A stretch of DNA of 64,000 nt. Source: JAOZPE01 sp964601275 (GTDB lineage: Bacteria > Krumholzibacteriota > Krumholzibacteriia > JAJRXK01). The stretch covers positions 248,001 through 312,000 of the forward strand of contig CAZRMV010000002.1 of the NCBI GenBank assembly GCA_964601275.1, in the 5' to 3' direction. Under the pieces are notes generated by a model that searched no databases, was not told where the DNA came from, and saw nothing but the letters and a program-made list of their open reading frames with translations. The position numbers and the translations under genes were made by a program. Positions 15,181 through 23,221 of this stretch are shown piece after piece. Positions within the stretch are counted from its first letter, which is position 1. Each line of letters opens with the position of its first letter.

Positions 15181-15227
15181 CTTGACACGACCGGGCCCGG
15201 TCGCCGCGGCCGGGCCACGCATCTCGC

Positions 15228-15317
15228 GGAGAGGTGCCGGAGCGGTCGAACGGGACGGTCTCGAAAACCGTTGATCCCGCAAGGGGTCCCAGGGTTCGAA
15301 TCCCTGCCTCTCCGCCA
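15228..15317 (+). tRNA. tRNA-Ser (anticodon CGA)
   Basis: Acceptor GGAGAGG/CCTCTCC, anticodon stem ACGGT/ACCGT with loop CTCGAAA (CGA), long variable arm, T arm CAGGG-TTCGAAT-CCCTG, encoded CCA. With the TGA, GCT and GGA genes this completes the usual set of serine anticodons within about 6 kb. Confidence 0.95.
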
Positions 15318-15325
15318 CCTTCTCT

Positions 15326-15835
15326 TCAGGGTTCCAATCGAACCAGCAGGGCTCCGCTTCCCCCTTCGCGAAGCGGGGCCTCCTCCCAGCTCGCGACCAG
15401 CCGGGGATGTTCGTCGAGCCATCGACGCACCTCGGGCCCGAGCACCGGGACTCCTCCCGGGGAACCGTGTCCCTTGCCCACGATGACGATCAGCTCTTCC
15501 TCCCCCAGCCGGCGCTTGGCCACGAGGAAGCGTTCCAGGGTCTCAAGGGCCAGTTCGAGGGGCAGCTTGCGCAACATGAGGCGGGAACGCCGGGTGCCCA
15601 TGCCAGGGGAGCATTCCGTCCCTCCTGTGGAGGGGCGTTTCGTTCCGGCCGGGCCGGGGTGTTTCTTCCCTCCCTCGCTGGAGGATTTCCCCCCTTTGCC
15701 GGAAGAGGCCGATCGGCGCGGCGGTGGAGCCGACTTCGATGCGGGTGGAGGGTGTTCCTCGAGGTACTGGAGAATCTCCTCGTGGACGGGATCCTCCCGG
15801 CGGTGGGGGGGCTGCTTCCGGCGGCGGCGGGCCAT
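15326..15835 (-). CDS. Smr-domain protein (MutS2 C-terminal type)
   Basis: A 169-residue protein: a basic N-terminus (MARRRRK), a Lys/Pro/Gly/Ser-rich linker (about residues 30-80) and a C-terminal Smr domain (about 83-166). The Smr pattern is clear in LELALETLERFLVAKRRLGE, IVIVGKGHGSPGGVPVLGP and VRRWL. Smr domains act as nucleases or nucleic-acid binders in MutS2-related or ribosome-rescue pathways. The usual LDLR or LDLH motif at the domain start reads LMLR here, so the conserved Asp is missing. I chose the start at MARRRR because upstream residues lack conservation. It ends 9 bp from tRNA-Ser(CGA). Confidence 0.75.
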   Translation of the reverse strand: MARRRRKQPPHRREDPVHEEILQYLEEHPPPASKSAPPPRRSASSGKGGKSSSEGGKKHPGPAGTKRPSTGGTECSPGMGTRRSRLMLRKLPLELALETLERFLVAKRRLGEEELIVIVGKGHGSPGGVPVLGPEVRRWLDEHPRLVASWEEAPLREGGSGALLVRLEP

Positions 15836-15875
15836 GGCTTCCTCCAGAGGTCGAGGCCAAAGGGCCCCGGGAAAA

Positions 15876-15904
15876 TTGACATCCACCGGCGCCCATGCTA
15901 CTTC
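15876..15904 (+). promoter_or_regulatory. Candidate promoter for tRNA-Ala (and perhaps SRP RNA)
   Basis: Perfect TTGACA at 15876-15881, a 17-bp spacer and a TGC-TACTTC element at 15896-15904. The tRNA begins 12 bp after it. The -10 is weak, but the spacing and the TGC match other promoters here. Confidence 0.45.
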
Positions 15905-15915
15905 ATAGCGGGCAG

Positions 15916-15991
15916 GGGGATGTAGCTCAGCTGGGAGAGCGCCTCGTTCGCAACGAGGAGGTCGGCGGTTCGAGCCCGCTCATCTCCACCA
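15916..15991 (+). tRNA. tRNA-Ala (anticodon CGC)
   Basis: Acceptor GGGGATG/CATCTCC with the G3:U70 pair that marks alanine tRNAs, D arm GCTC/GAGC, anticodon stem CCTCG/CGAGG with loop TTCGCAA (CGC), T arm GGCGG-TTCGAGC-CCGCT, encoded CCA. Confidence 0.96.
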
Positions 15992-16077
15992 GGTTTCGTC
16001 GATCGTCCCGCCGCCCCGGCCCTGGCCGGGGTCTGCCGTCCCTCGGGGATCGTGCCGGCGGGAAACGACATCACCTT

Positions 16078-16175
16078 GGGCCAGGCCCTGCGCAACGACA
16101 GCTTGCGAACCCGGTCAGGACTGGAAGGTAGCAGCCGTATGCAAGTCCTGCCGTGTGCCGCAGATCGCCTGGCCC
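16078..16175 (+). ncRNA. ffs: Signal recognition particle RNA, small bacterial (4.5S-like) type
   Basis: The ends GGGCCAGGC (16078-16086) and GCCTGGCCC (16167-16175) pair to close one long hairpin of about 98 nt. The tip carries the conserved SRP core: GGTCAGG, then GGAAGG and AGCAGCC, the symmetric and asymmetric loops that bind Ffh. No Alu domain is present, so this is the short form. It lies 42 bp before dnaX, an order (SRP RNA, dnaX, ybaB, recR) seen in many bacteria. FtsY, the SRP receptor, is encoded at 53645. Transcription may come from the tRNA-Ala promoter. Confidence 0.9.
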
Positions 16176-16217
16176 ATCTCTTCCCCATGGGCGACAAGCC
16201 CTGAGCCCCCGGCGGTC

Positions 16218-17930
16218 ATGTCCTACCAGGTCCTCGCGCGGAAATGGCGTCCCCAGACCTTCGATGACATCGTCGGCCAGGAGCATGTGACCACCACCCT
16301 GGGCAACGCCCTGTCCAAGGGCCGGGTGGCCCACGCCTATCTCTTCTGCGGTCCGCGCGGCTGCGGCAAGACGACCATGGCGCGCCTCTTGGCCAAGGCC
16401 CTCAACTGCGACGAGGGTCCGACGCCCACTCCCTGCGGCAAGTGCCCTTCCTGCGTGGGCATCGCCGAGGGGAATTTCCTCGACGTGCTCGAGATCGACG
16501 CCGCCTCGCACACCGGCGTGGACAACATCCGCGAACTTCGCGAGAACGCCCAGTACCAGCCCAGCGCGGGCAAGAAGCGCATCTTCATCATCGATGAGGT
16601 GCACATGCTGAGCAAGGGCGCGTTCAACGCCCTGTTGAAGACCCTGGAAGAGCCCCCGGAGCACGTCCACTTCATCTTCGCCACCACCGAGCCGGCGCGG
16701 ATTCCCCGCACCATCCTGTCTCGTTGCCAGCGATTCGATTTCCGGCTCTTCACCCTCGCCGAGCTGAAGGACCGCCTGCTGATGATTGCCCAGGCGGAGA
16801 CCCGGAAGGTCGACGAGGAAGCGATCGAATTGCTCGCCGCCATGGCCGAAGGCAGCATGCGGGATGCCCTGAGCCTTCTCGACCAGGCCTTCTCCTCGGT
16901 GGACGGCGTCCTGGAGAAGGACGCGGTGATGGAACTCTTCGGGCTGGTGGGTCCCGAGTCGTACCTCAAGCTCATCGACGCCATCCTGGAAAAGGACAGC
17001 CGGGCCGCCCTGGATCTGACCGAGGAACTCAACCACTCGGGCTTCGACCTGGTGGATTTCGCCCGGGGGCTGGTCGGTTGGTTCCGCGACTTGTTGCTCA
17101 TGAATCTCGACGAGGAACTCGCCGTCCGGGTGGAGAAACCCGAAGCGGTCAAGCAGCGCATGAAGGAGCAGGCCTCCCGCTTCCTCGCCCAGGATCTGCT
17201 CTATCTCACCCAGCGCGCCGCGGACAACTACAGCCGTCTCGAGCGCGCCCCGCATCCCCGTTGGCTGCTGGACGCCCAGGTGGTCGAGTATACCCGCATG
17301 GAGAGCCAGGTCCTCCTGAGCGAGATCCTCGGCCGGATCGCCCCCGGCGGGTCCGAAGGGGACGGCGAGGGGTCGCCGAAGACGGGAAGTGGACGGGAAG
17401 GGGCAGAAGCGGCCCGGCGGAAATCGTCTTCCCGCCGGAAGGCGTCCACGGCCGCGCCGGCGGGCCGTCGCGAGGCACGGCCGGCGGCGAGGGTGGGAGG
17501 AGCCTCCTCCTTCCAGGAGCCCGAGACCGCCGTCCCGGCGGATCTCCTCCCGGCCTTCCGCGACTTCGCCGGCGCGGCAAAACGGGAGAACCCCCCGGTC
17601 GCGAGTTGCCTGGTGAAGGCGGCGCCCCGCATCGACGGAGACTGCCTCCAGTTGCGATTCGATCCGGGTGAGGAGTTCTCCCGCCGGCAACTCCAGGACG
17701 GGTCGACGCTGGCCTGGCTGTCCACCCTGACCGAGGGGTGTTTCGGTCGCCCCCTGCGGGTGGAGGTCGTGAGTGCTCCCCTGGAGCGGGGGGAACAGGA
17801 CCTGCGCGACCACGTCCGGCGCGACGTCACTCCCACCACCTCCCAGGAACTGGAACGCCTGGCCCGCGAGAATCCCGCGCTGGGCCATCTGCTGAAGAGC
17901 CTGGGGGGACGCGTTCTCGACGAGGACTGA
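16218..17930 (+). CDS. dnaX: DNA polymerase III subunits gamma/tau
   Basis: A 570-residue clamp-loader ATPase that places the sliding clamp on primed DNA. Walker A GPRGCGKT is at residues 45-52. The zinc-binding cysteines are Cys64, Cys73, Cys76 and Cys79. Walker B appears in IFIIDEVHMLS, and the sensor and Arg-finger region in LSRCQRFDF. Domain III spans about 240-370. A Lys/Arg/Ala-rich linker and a tau-type C-terminal region follow. I chose the ATG at 16218 because MSYQVLARKWRP is the universal DnaX start. I did not find an obvious slippery site for a gamma product. Confidence 0.96.
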   Translation: MSYQVLARKWRPQTFDDIVGQEHVTTTLGNALSKGRVAHAYLFCGPRGCGKTTMARLLAKALNCDEGPTPTPCGKCPSCVGIAEGNFLDVLEIDAASHTGVDNIRELRENAQYQPSAGKKRIFIIDEVHMLSKGAFNALLKTLEEPPEHVHFIFATTEPARIPRTILSRCQRFDFRLFTLAELKDRLLMIAQAETRKVDEEAIELLAAMAEGSMRDALSLLDQAFSSVDGVLEKDAVMELFGLVGPESYLKLIDAILEKDSRAALDLTEELNHSGFDLVDFARGLVGWFRDLLLMNLDEELAVRVEKPEAVKQRMKEQASRFLAQDLLYLTQRAADNYSRLERAPHPRWLLDAQVVEYTRMESQVLLSEILGRIAPGGSEGDGEGSPKTGSGREGAEAARRKSSSRRKASTAAPAGRREARPAARVGGASSFQEPETAVPADLLPAFRDFAGAAKRENPPVASCLVKAAPRIDGDCLQLRFDPGEEFSRRQLQDGSTLAWLSTLTEGCFGRPLRVEVVSAPLERGEQDLRDHVRRDVTPTTSQELERLARENPALGHLLKSLGGRVLDED

Positions 17931-17973
17931 ACGACCGGATCGAACTTTCCGCCCCTCAACGAGGTGGTCCACC

Positions 17974-18282
17974 ATGGACATGAACCAGTTGATGAAGCAA
18001 GCCCAGCAGATGCAGCAGCAGATGCAGAAGATGCAGGAGGAACTGGCCACCCGGACGGTGCAGGCCGAGAGCGGGGGAGGGATGGTCCAGGTGACCCTCA
18101 ACGGCCGGCACGAGCTGGTGGGCATCCACATCGATCCCAAGGCGGTCGATCCGGACGAAGTGGATTTCCTGGAGGATCTCATCCTCGCCGCGGTGGCTGA
18201 AGGGCACAAGAAGGTGACCGAGATGACCCAGGAATCGATGGGCCGGATGACCGGGGGGTTGGATCTCCCCGGCCTGTTCTGA
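17974..18282 (+). CDS. YbaB/EbfC-family nucleoid-associated protein
   Basis: A 102-residue protein that fits the YbaB/EbfC family: a Gln/Met-rich coiled N-terminus (MNQLMKQAQQMQQQMQKMQE), then the core VQVTLNGRHELVGIHIDP and LEDLILAAVAEG. These dimers bind DNA and affect nucleoid structure and expression. The ATG has GAGGTGG 6 bp upstream. It lies between dnaX and recR, the standard place for this gene, and recR starts 10 bp after its stop. Confidence 0.93.
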   Translation: MDMNQLMKQAQQMQQQMQKMQEELATRTVQAESGGGMVQVTLNGRHELVGIHIDPKAVDPDEVDFLEDLILAAVAEGHKKVTEMTQESMGRMTGGLDLPGLF

Positions 18283-18292
18283 GGTCCTTCGC

Positions 18293-18907
18293 GTGGACCG
18301 CTTGAACCTGGGATCCGCCCGGCTGGAACGCGTGGTCAAGCTCTTCGCGCGATTTCCCGGGATTGGCCAGAAATCCGCCACGCGGATGGCCCTGTATCTG
18401 TTGTCCGCCGGCGGCAAGGAATGCCACCAGTTGTCCGAGGCCCTGCTGGAGATGGCCTCGCACGTGAAGAACTGCGAACGCTGCGGGGCGATTTGCGAGG
18501 GAACCCTCTGCGATCTCTGCCTGGATCCGCGCCGGGATGGAGCCCAACTCTGCGTGGTCGAACAACCGACGGATATCTTCTCGCTGGAGCGGGCCGCGGT
18601 GTTCCGGGGGCTCTACCACGTCCTGGGAGGCTTGCTCTCGCCCCTGGACGGGGTGAAACCGGACGATCTGCGCCTGGACCAGCTGCAGGAGCGGGTGCGC
18701 GCGGAGCCGGTGGAGGAAGTGGTCCTGGCGTTGCCGGGAAGCGTCGAGGGAGAGGCCACCGCGCTCTTCGTGGCCCGCCTGCTCAAGGACAGCGGGGTGA
18801 AGACCAGCCGCCTGGCCACCGGGATTCCCGTCGGGGGGCAGCTCGATTTCGTCGATGACGTCACCCTGGGACGGGCCTTCGCCGGCCGGCTTCCCCTGCG
18901 GGACTGA
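18293..18907 (+). CDS. recR: Recombination protein RecR
   Basis: RecR works with RecO and RecF to load RecA at gaps. The 204-residue protein has the N-terminal helix-hairpin-helix (FPGIGQKSATRMA, residues 21-33), the zinc finger Cys61, Cys64, Cys73 and Cys76, and a Toprim domain beginning near residue 84 (CVVEQPTDIFSLE). The C-terminal TRLATGIPVGG-like motif (SRLATGIPVGGQLDF) is the family signature. The GTG start has GAGG 8 bp upstream. Confidence 0.95.
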   Translation: MDRLNLGSARLERVVKLFARFPGIGQKSATRMALYLLSAGGKECHQLSEALLEMASHVKNCERCGAICEGTLCDLCLDPRRDGAQLCVVEQPTDIFSLERAAVFRGLYHVLGGLLSPLDGVKPDDLRLDQLQERVRAEPVEEVVLALPGSVEGEATALFVARLLKDSGVKTSRLATGIPVGGQLDFVDDVTLGRAFAGRLPLRD

Positions 18908-19212
18908 TCCCCCTCCGTTTCGCGATTTCCCCCCGTATCCTGCCGATTCCCCCCTGGATCCGCCGATCCCTCGCCCCTGGCGGGGTCCGGGGAGCCCTCT
19001 TGCCGGGCCGGGATCCGACCCGGGAAGGGGGGACGGACCGCTCTGTGCATGCTTCTTGCGAAGACCCGGGATATCGACGGATGGGGAGGAGTCCACCGAG
19101 GAACCCCCCGGCGCCCTTCCCAGAATGGGGATCCGGGTGCGCCCAGAACATCCAAGGGCCTTGAACTCGTTGTCTGGCAATGGGATATGGCCCTCAGTAG
19201 AGCGAGGCGGGT
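18908..19212 (+). other. Intergenic region, no gene seen
   Basis: About 305 bp between recR and mglB without a convincing coding frame or RNA. The first half is runs of C and G with small GC-rich inverted repeats (for example CCGGGATCCGACCCGG near 19014). Near the mglB end, TTGAAC at 19161-19166 with GATATG 17 bp later is a weak promoter candidate. It probably holds the end of the dnaX-ybaB-recR transcript and the mglBA control region. Confidence 0.4.
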
Positions 19213-19716
19213 ATGGTCAAGGCCGATTGGTCGATCTTCGAGGAGGACTACTGGGCCATCAACAGCGTCCTCTCCGATCTGCTCAAGAGCAGCAATTCAC
19301 GTTCGACCCTGCTCATCGATCGCACGGGACAGCTCATCAGCAGTGTCGGGACTCCGCCCGAGTTCGATGTCACCTCGTTCGCCAGTCTCTGCGCCGCCGA
19401 TTTCGAGGCGAACAACCAGTTGGCCCAGCTGATCGGAGAGAAGGACTTCTCGACGCTCTATCACCAGGGTGCCGAGGAGAGCATGTATCTGAGCAAGATC
19501 GTCAACGACGTCATCCTGGTGGTCCTGTTCGACAAGAGCACCACCCTGGGGTTGGTTCGGCTGCGGGTGAAGCGCGCGGTCGATGAGCTGGTGACCATCG
19601 TCCAGAATCTCTTCGAGAAACTCGAGTATCGGAACGAGGAGTACGACACTCCGCTCGTCGATGATGATTTCACCAAGGAAGTCGAGGCCGAGATCGACAG
19701 CCTCTTCGCTGACTAG
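19213..19716 (+). CDS. mglB: MglB, roadblock/LC7-domain GTPase-activating partner
   Basis: A 167-residue roadblock/LC7 protein. The core runs from about residue 15 to 125 and includes STLLIDRTGQLISSVG, FASLCAADFEANNQLAQLIG and LVVLFDKSTTLGLVRLRVK, the strand-helix pattern of MglB. In Myxococcus MglB is the GAP for MglA and marks the lagging pole; here it sits directly upstream of mglA with 19 bp between. An acidic C-terminal tail follows. The start ATG has GAGGCGGG upstream. Role by homology only: cell polarity, motility or positioning of pole machinery. Confidence 0.9.
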   Translation: MVKADWSIFEEDYWAINSVLSDLLKSSNSRSTLLIDRTGQLISSVGTPPEFDVTSFASLCAADFEANNQLAQLIGEKDFSTLYHQGAEESMYLSKIVNDVILVVLFDKSTTLGLVRLRVKRAVDELVTIVQNLFEKLEYRNEEYDTPLVDDDFTKEVEAEIDSLFAD

Positions 19717-19735
19717 CCATCCGGGGGAAGAATCC

Positions 19736-20314
19736 GTGTCGCTGATCAACTACAGCTCGCGCGAAATCAACTGCAAGATCGTCTACTACGGTCCTGGGTT
19801 GGGTGGCAAGACCACCAACATCCAGTACGTCTACGACAAGGTCTCTCCGGAAACCAAGGGCAAGCTGGTCACCCTGGCCACCGAGATGGATCGCACGCTC
19901 TTCTTCGACTTCCTGCCGCTGGAACTGGGAACGGTGAAGGGATTCAAGACCCGTTTCCACCTGTACACGGTGCCCGGTCAAGTCTACTACAACGCGTCGC
20001 GGAAACTGATCCTGCGGGGCGTGGACGGAATCGTGTTCGTGGCCGACAGCGACGAGAACCGCATCGACGCCAACATCGAGAGCCTGTACAACCTCTACGA
20101 GAACCTGGCGGAGCACAACCTGAAGCTCGAGGATCTTCCCTTCGTCATGCAATGGAACAAGCGGGATCTTCCCAACGCCCTGCCGGTTCCCGAACTCGAA
20201 GAGGAACTCAACCCCCAGAAGTACCAGGCCGTCGAGGCCGTCGCGGTGAAGGGACAGGGCGTGTTCGAGACGCTCAAGCAGGTTTCCAAGATGGTGCTCC
20301 ACAAACTGAACTGA
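19736..20314 (+). CDS. mglA: MglA, Ras-like polarity GTPase
   Basis: A 192-residue small GTPase that matches MglA almost along its length: INYSSREINCKIVYYGPGLG at the start, the P-loop GPGLGGKT (residues 19-26), TRFHLYTVPGQVYYNASRKL (switch II) and the G4 motif NKRD. The P-loop has Gly where many MglAs have Cys (GLCGKT). MglA-GTP sets the leading pole and directs motility or polar complexes in Myxococcus, and is common in other phyla with unknown roles. GTG start with GGGGGAAG 6 bp upstream. Confidence 0.95.
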   Translation: MSLINYSSREINCKIVYYGPGLGGKTTNIQYVYDKVSPETKGKLVTLATEMDRTLFFDFLPLELGTVKGFKTRFHLYTVPGQVYYNASRKLILRGVDGIVFVADSDENRIDANIESLYNLYENLAEHNLKLEDLPFVMQWNKRDLPNALPVPELEEELNPQKYQAVEAVAVKGQGVFETLKQVSKMVLHKLN

Positions 20315-20338
20315 GAAGCGACCATCCAGGATCGGGCG

Positions 20339-20394
20339 AGGCGCCCCTCCCTGCATTCGGCCCCGGGCCGGATCTGGGTGGAGGGGCGCCTTTT
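20339..20394 (+). terminator. Intrinsic terminator after mglA
   Basis: AGGCGCCCCTCC (20339-20350) pairs with GGAGGGGCGCCT (20380-20391), 12 bp, with a smaller GC hairpin in the loop, then TTTTC. It lies between the convergent mglA and 20430-22547 genes and might stop transcription from both sides. Confidence 0.8.
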
Positions 20395-20429
20395 CTCGTT
20401 GGCGCCGCAGAGTCCACTCCCCACGAACT

Positions 20430-22547
20430 TCACCGGTCCTTTTCCGGGGACGGAGCGGGATCGGCCGAAGGGGGGAAGACGCCCGGGCGGACGTAGATCC
20501 GGTACCGCTCGCCGGCATCGATCCGGCGGAATCCGCACTGGTCGGCCTGGGACATCGCGGTATCGGTCTGGGAGCCGAAATCGCGCAGGCACCATCCGCT
20601 GAGCCCGAAGCGGCGGGAGTTGAAGCAGATCACCTCGGGGAATTCCAGGTGATGTCCGGCTCCGCTGACGAAACCGGTGAGGGTGCGGCGCTTGTAGACC
20701 TCGTCGGCGGGAAGGTTCAAGAGGAGATAGCGCTCGTCGTAGAAGCGGGTGAAGAGAGGGTAGACCCGTTTCCGGAAGGTGGGCACCCAGGCGGCCACGG
20801 CTTCCGGGGCGACGACCCGCGCGCCTTCCTCCACCTTCTCCACCAGGAGGCGCGCCGCCGCATAGTCGGCCGGCGGAGCCTTCACCTGCGGAGGCCAGTG
20901 CCACCAGGTGTCGTTCCGGGAGGAGAGGGGGGAAGTGGTCCTCGACCCCGGGATGAGCACGGTGGCCAGGATCACGGTGGAGATCCAACCCACCTTCCTC
21001 CACCGATCCAGCAGCACCGCGGTGGCGCTCAGTCCCACCGCCATCATCGCGGGCAGGGGCAGGACCCAGAAGCTGCGGAACCAGAGTTCGCGGCTGGAGG
21101 GGGTGTTGGCGAAGAGGCGGACCGCGACGGGATTGAAGGCCAGGAAGAAGGCCAGCGGCAGCAGGATGAGGACCCGCGCCACCCGGCGGTCACGGGGCAC
21201 GCTCCACGCGAAGAGGACCAGGAAGAGAGCGAGCAGGCGCATCCGGTCCTGCCCCAGCACCATCTTCATCGCGTGGTCCAGGACCGCGAAGGGAGTGCGG
21301 CCCGGATCGCTCGCGTTCTTGAAGCGGGCGAGCGCCTGCGCGCTGTGCTGCATGGGAGCGGCCATGATCCCGGCCAGGAGCAGAGGATGCACCGAGCAGA
21401 GCAGACCGAGCAGGAACCAGCGATTCCATCGTCCCCGCCACATCCCCACCAGGACGAGCCAGGCGATGGGGACGACCGAAAGGCCGCTGAAGCTCAGACC
21501 CATCGCCGCGGTCTGGGATGCCCACAGTGCCAACGCGCGCGGCGGCGAGGGTGCGGCCGCATACCGCATGGCCATTGCCGCGACCAGCGGGATTCCCACC
21601 GTCAGAAGGACCCCCTTGCCCTGGTGGAGGCGGATGAAGGCGAAGTTCCCGTAGGAAGCGTGTCCATCGCCGAGGCTCAACAAGAGGGCCAGGGTGAGCA
21701 GGGTGGCCAACTGCCAATGCCCCGGCAGGAGGCGGCGCAGAAGAAAAGCCCAGGCGAAGGGAGAGAGGAAGGCGGCCAGGGCGGCCATCACCCAGTGCAG
21801 GGACAGGATCGGCGTGAGATGGGTCAGGCGACTGATCGCGGCGGCCAGGGCTTCGAAGGAATGGGCCCGGTAGGCGGGCAGCAAAAGCGGCGCTCCTTCG
21901 ATCCCGAAGATCCCATCGTGCTGGAGGAAGGGTTGCCCGGGCGAGCCGGCGGCTCGCGCCACCACGTTGCCGTAGAAACAGTCGTCGGTGTCGGCGTGAT
22001 GGGCGGCGAGGGTGAGCAGGACCAGGGCCACGGCAATTGTCGTCAGGAGGACGAGATCGCGCCGGCGGACGGGCGGTGCGGTCGCGATCGCGCCGCCCGC
22101 GTCCGCGCGTTGCTTCCATGCGTGGTTGGAGAGGAGGGCAACAACGAGCAGGGTCAAGGCCGCTGCCGCGAAAGGAGCCGGCTCCTGGGTCTGCGCGTAG
22201 ACGCCCACCGCGGCCGCCGCACCCCCGGCGGCGAGGATCATCTTGAGAAACGGCGCGCGCGGGTGACCCCCCTCCGAAGTCCGGGCTCGCGCGGCCCGGG
22301 AAGCCGATCCGTCGGGGACCGCATCTTCCTCCTGCATGCCGACCCATCGCAGGAACCAGGAGGGCTTTCCCACGACGCGCCGCCTTCCCTCGAGCGCGGC
22401 CCCCAGGAAGAGGGTCGCAGAGAACGCGGCGATCAGGGTGTCCAGGGACAGCCGCCACCAGACCGCGAGATTGCAGAGCACGGTCCACACGGCGTAGAGC
22501 AGCACGGCAGCGGTGCACAGCCCGGCGATCGGCGTCCAACGTCTCAC
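20430..22547 (-). CDS. Large polytopic membrane protein, GT-C-like glycosyltransferase candidate
   Basis: A 705-residue protein with roughly 12-14 hydrophobic segments spread from the N-terminus to about residue 530, followed by a soluble region (~550-705). An early loop holds HHADTDDCFYGNVVARA, placed as the acidic catalytic loop of GT-C enzymes, where an Asp pair lies after the first membrane helices. I do not recognise the family with certainty; it recalls DUF6077-like membrane proteins. GTG start with GGAG 8 bp upstream on the minus strand. It is monocistronic and divergent from pgpA. Likely role: transfer of a sugar from a lipid carrier, by inference only. Confidence 0.55.
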   Translation of the reverse strand: MRRWTPIAGLCTAAVLLYAVWTVLCNLAVWWRLSLDTLIAAFSATLFLGAALEGRRRVVGKPSWFLRWVGMQEEDAVPDGSASRAARARTSEGGHPRAPFLKMILAAGGAAAAVGVYAQTQEPAPFAAAALTLLVVALLSNHAWKQRADAGGAIATAPPVRRRDLVLLTTIAVALVLLTLAAHHADTDDCFYGNVVARAAGSPGQPFLQHDGIFGIEGAPLLLPAYRAHSFEALAAAISRLTHLTPILSLHWVMAALAAFLSPFAWAFLLRRLLPGHWQLATLLTLALLLSLGDGHASYGNFAFIRLHQGKGVLLTVGIPLVAAMAMRYAAAPSPPRALALWASQTAAMGLSFSGLSVVPIAWLVLVGMWRGRWNRWFLLGLLCSVHPLLLAGIMAAPMQHSAQALARFKNASDPGRTPFAVLDHAMKMVLGQDRMRLLALFLVLFAWSVPRDRRVARVLILLPLAFFLAFNPVAVRLFANTPSSRELWFRSFWVLPLPAMMAVGLSATAVLLDRWRKVGWISTVILATVLIPGSRTTSPLSSRNDTWWHWPPQVKAPPADYAAARLLVEKVEEGARVVAPEAVAAWVPTFRKRVYPLFTRFYDERYLLLNLPADEVYKRRTLTGFVSGAGHHLEFPEVICFNSRRFGLSGWCLRDFGSQTDTAMSQADQCGFRRIDAGERYRIYVRPGVFPPSADPAPSPEKDR

Positions 22548-22701
22548 GTGATCTCCTTCTCGCCGGTCCCGTCCGATCTGCGGACGCTTCCGTCTTCAGC
22601 GCCGGAGGCGGAGGCGCCTTGGCGATGCGCATCCCATCGGCCGCCGCCTGCAAGGTGTACCGGAAGGGTGGCGCCGCCGACAAGTGGAGAGTCTCTGCGC
22701 C

Positions 22702-22730
22702 TTGACCCGATCTGTCGGGTTCCTTAGGGT
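22702..22730 (+). promoter_or_regulatory. Candidate promoter with internal inverted repeat, pgpA-cinA-thpR
   Basis: TTGACC at 22702-22707, a 17-bp spacer and TAGGGT at 22725-22730. The inverted repeat ACCCGA-TCTG-TCGGGT (22705-22720) covers part of the -35 and spacer, so it may be an operator or part of a small hairpin. Confidence 0.5.
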
Positions 22731-22774
22731 GGCGTGCGGGTCGAAACGATACGCGCTGCGGCGAGGCGGTCAGG

Positions 22775-23221
22775 GTGCAACGGCGATTCGGACATGTTTT
22801 CGGAACCTTCTTCGGGGTGGGGTTTCTTCCGGTGGTTCCGGCGACCTGGACCAGCCTGGTCGTCGCGTTGTTGTTCCTGGTGGTTCCCCTGCAGGACCTC
22901 TCCCTTCAACTCGCCTTCCTGGCCTTCACTCTTCTCACCGGGGTTCCCGCGTGCGGAATCCTCGAGAGGGAATTCGGGGAGGATCCGCCGCAGGCCACGA
23001 TGGACGAGGCCGCGGGCATGGCCATCAGCCTCCTGGCGGTTCCCCTGACCCCGCTGAATGTCCTGGTGGCCTTCGTCCTCTTTCGTCTCTTCGACGTGAT
23101 CAAGCCGCCCCCCGCTCGCGTCGCGGAGCGCTTGCCGGGAGGGTGGGGAATCATGGCGGACGATGTACTGGCCGGTATCTACGCCCGCCTTGCCATGGTG
23201 GTCTGGTTGTGGTGGGGGTGA
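22775..23221 (+). CDS. pgpA: Phosphatidylglycerophosphatase A
   Basis: A 148-residue membrane phosphatase that removes phosphate from phosphatidylglycerophosphate to make phosphatidylglycerol. Family stretches are visible: GFLPVVPATWTSL near the start, ATMDEAAGMAISL (conserved Asp and Glu), FRLFDVIKPPPAR and GGWGIMADDVLAGIYA. Three or four membrane segments are evident. GTG start with GAGG about 9 bp upstream. The stop overlaps the GTG of cinA, so the two are coupled. Confidence 0.9.
   Translation: MQRRFGHVFGTFFGVGFLPVVPATWTSLVVALLFLVVPLQDLSLQLAFLAFTLLTGVPACGILEREFGEDPPQATMDEAAGMAISLLAVPLTPLNVLVAFVLFRLFDVIKPPPARVAERLPGGWGIMADDVLAGIYARLAMVVWLWWG

Noticed and set aside
20649..22727. 692-codon open frame on the plus strand opposite the membrane protein
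   Set aside because: The minus strand has clear membrane helices and a ribosome binding site; the plus strand translation is Arg/Gln/Glu/Gly-rich noise.
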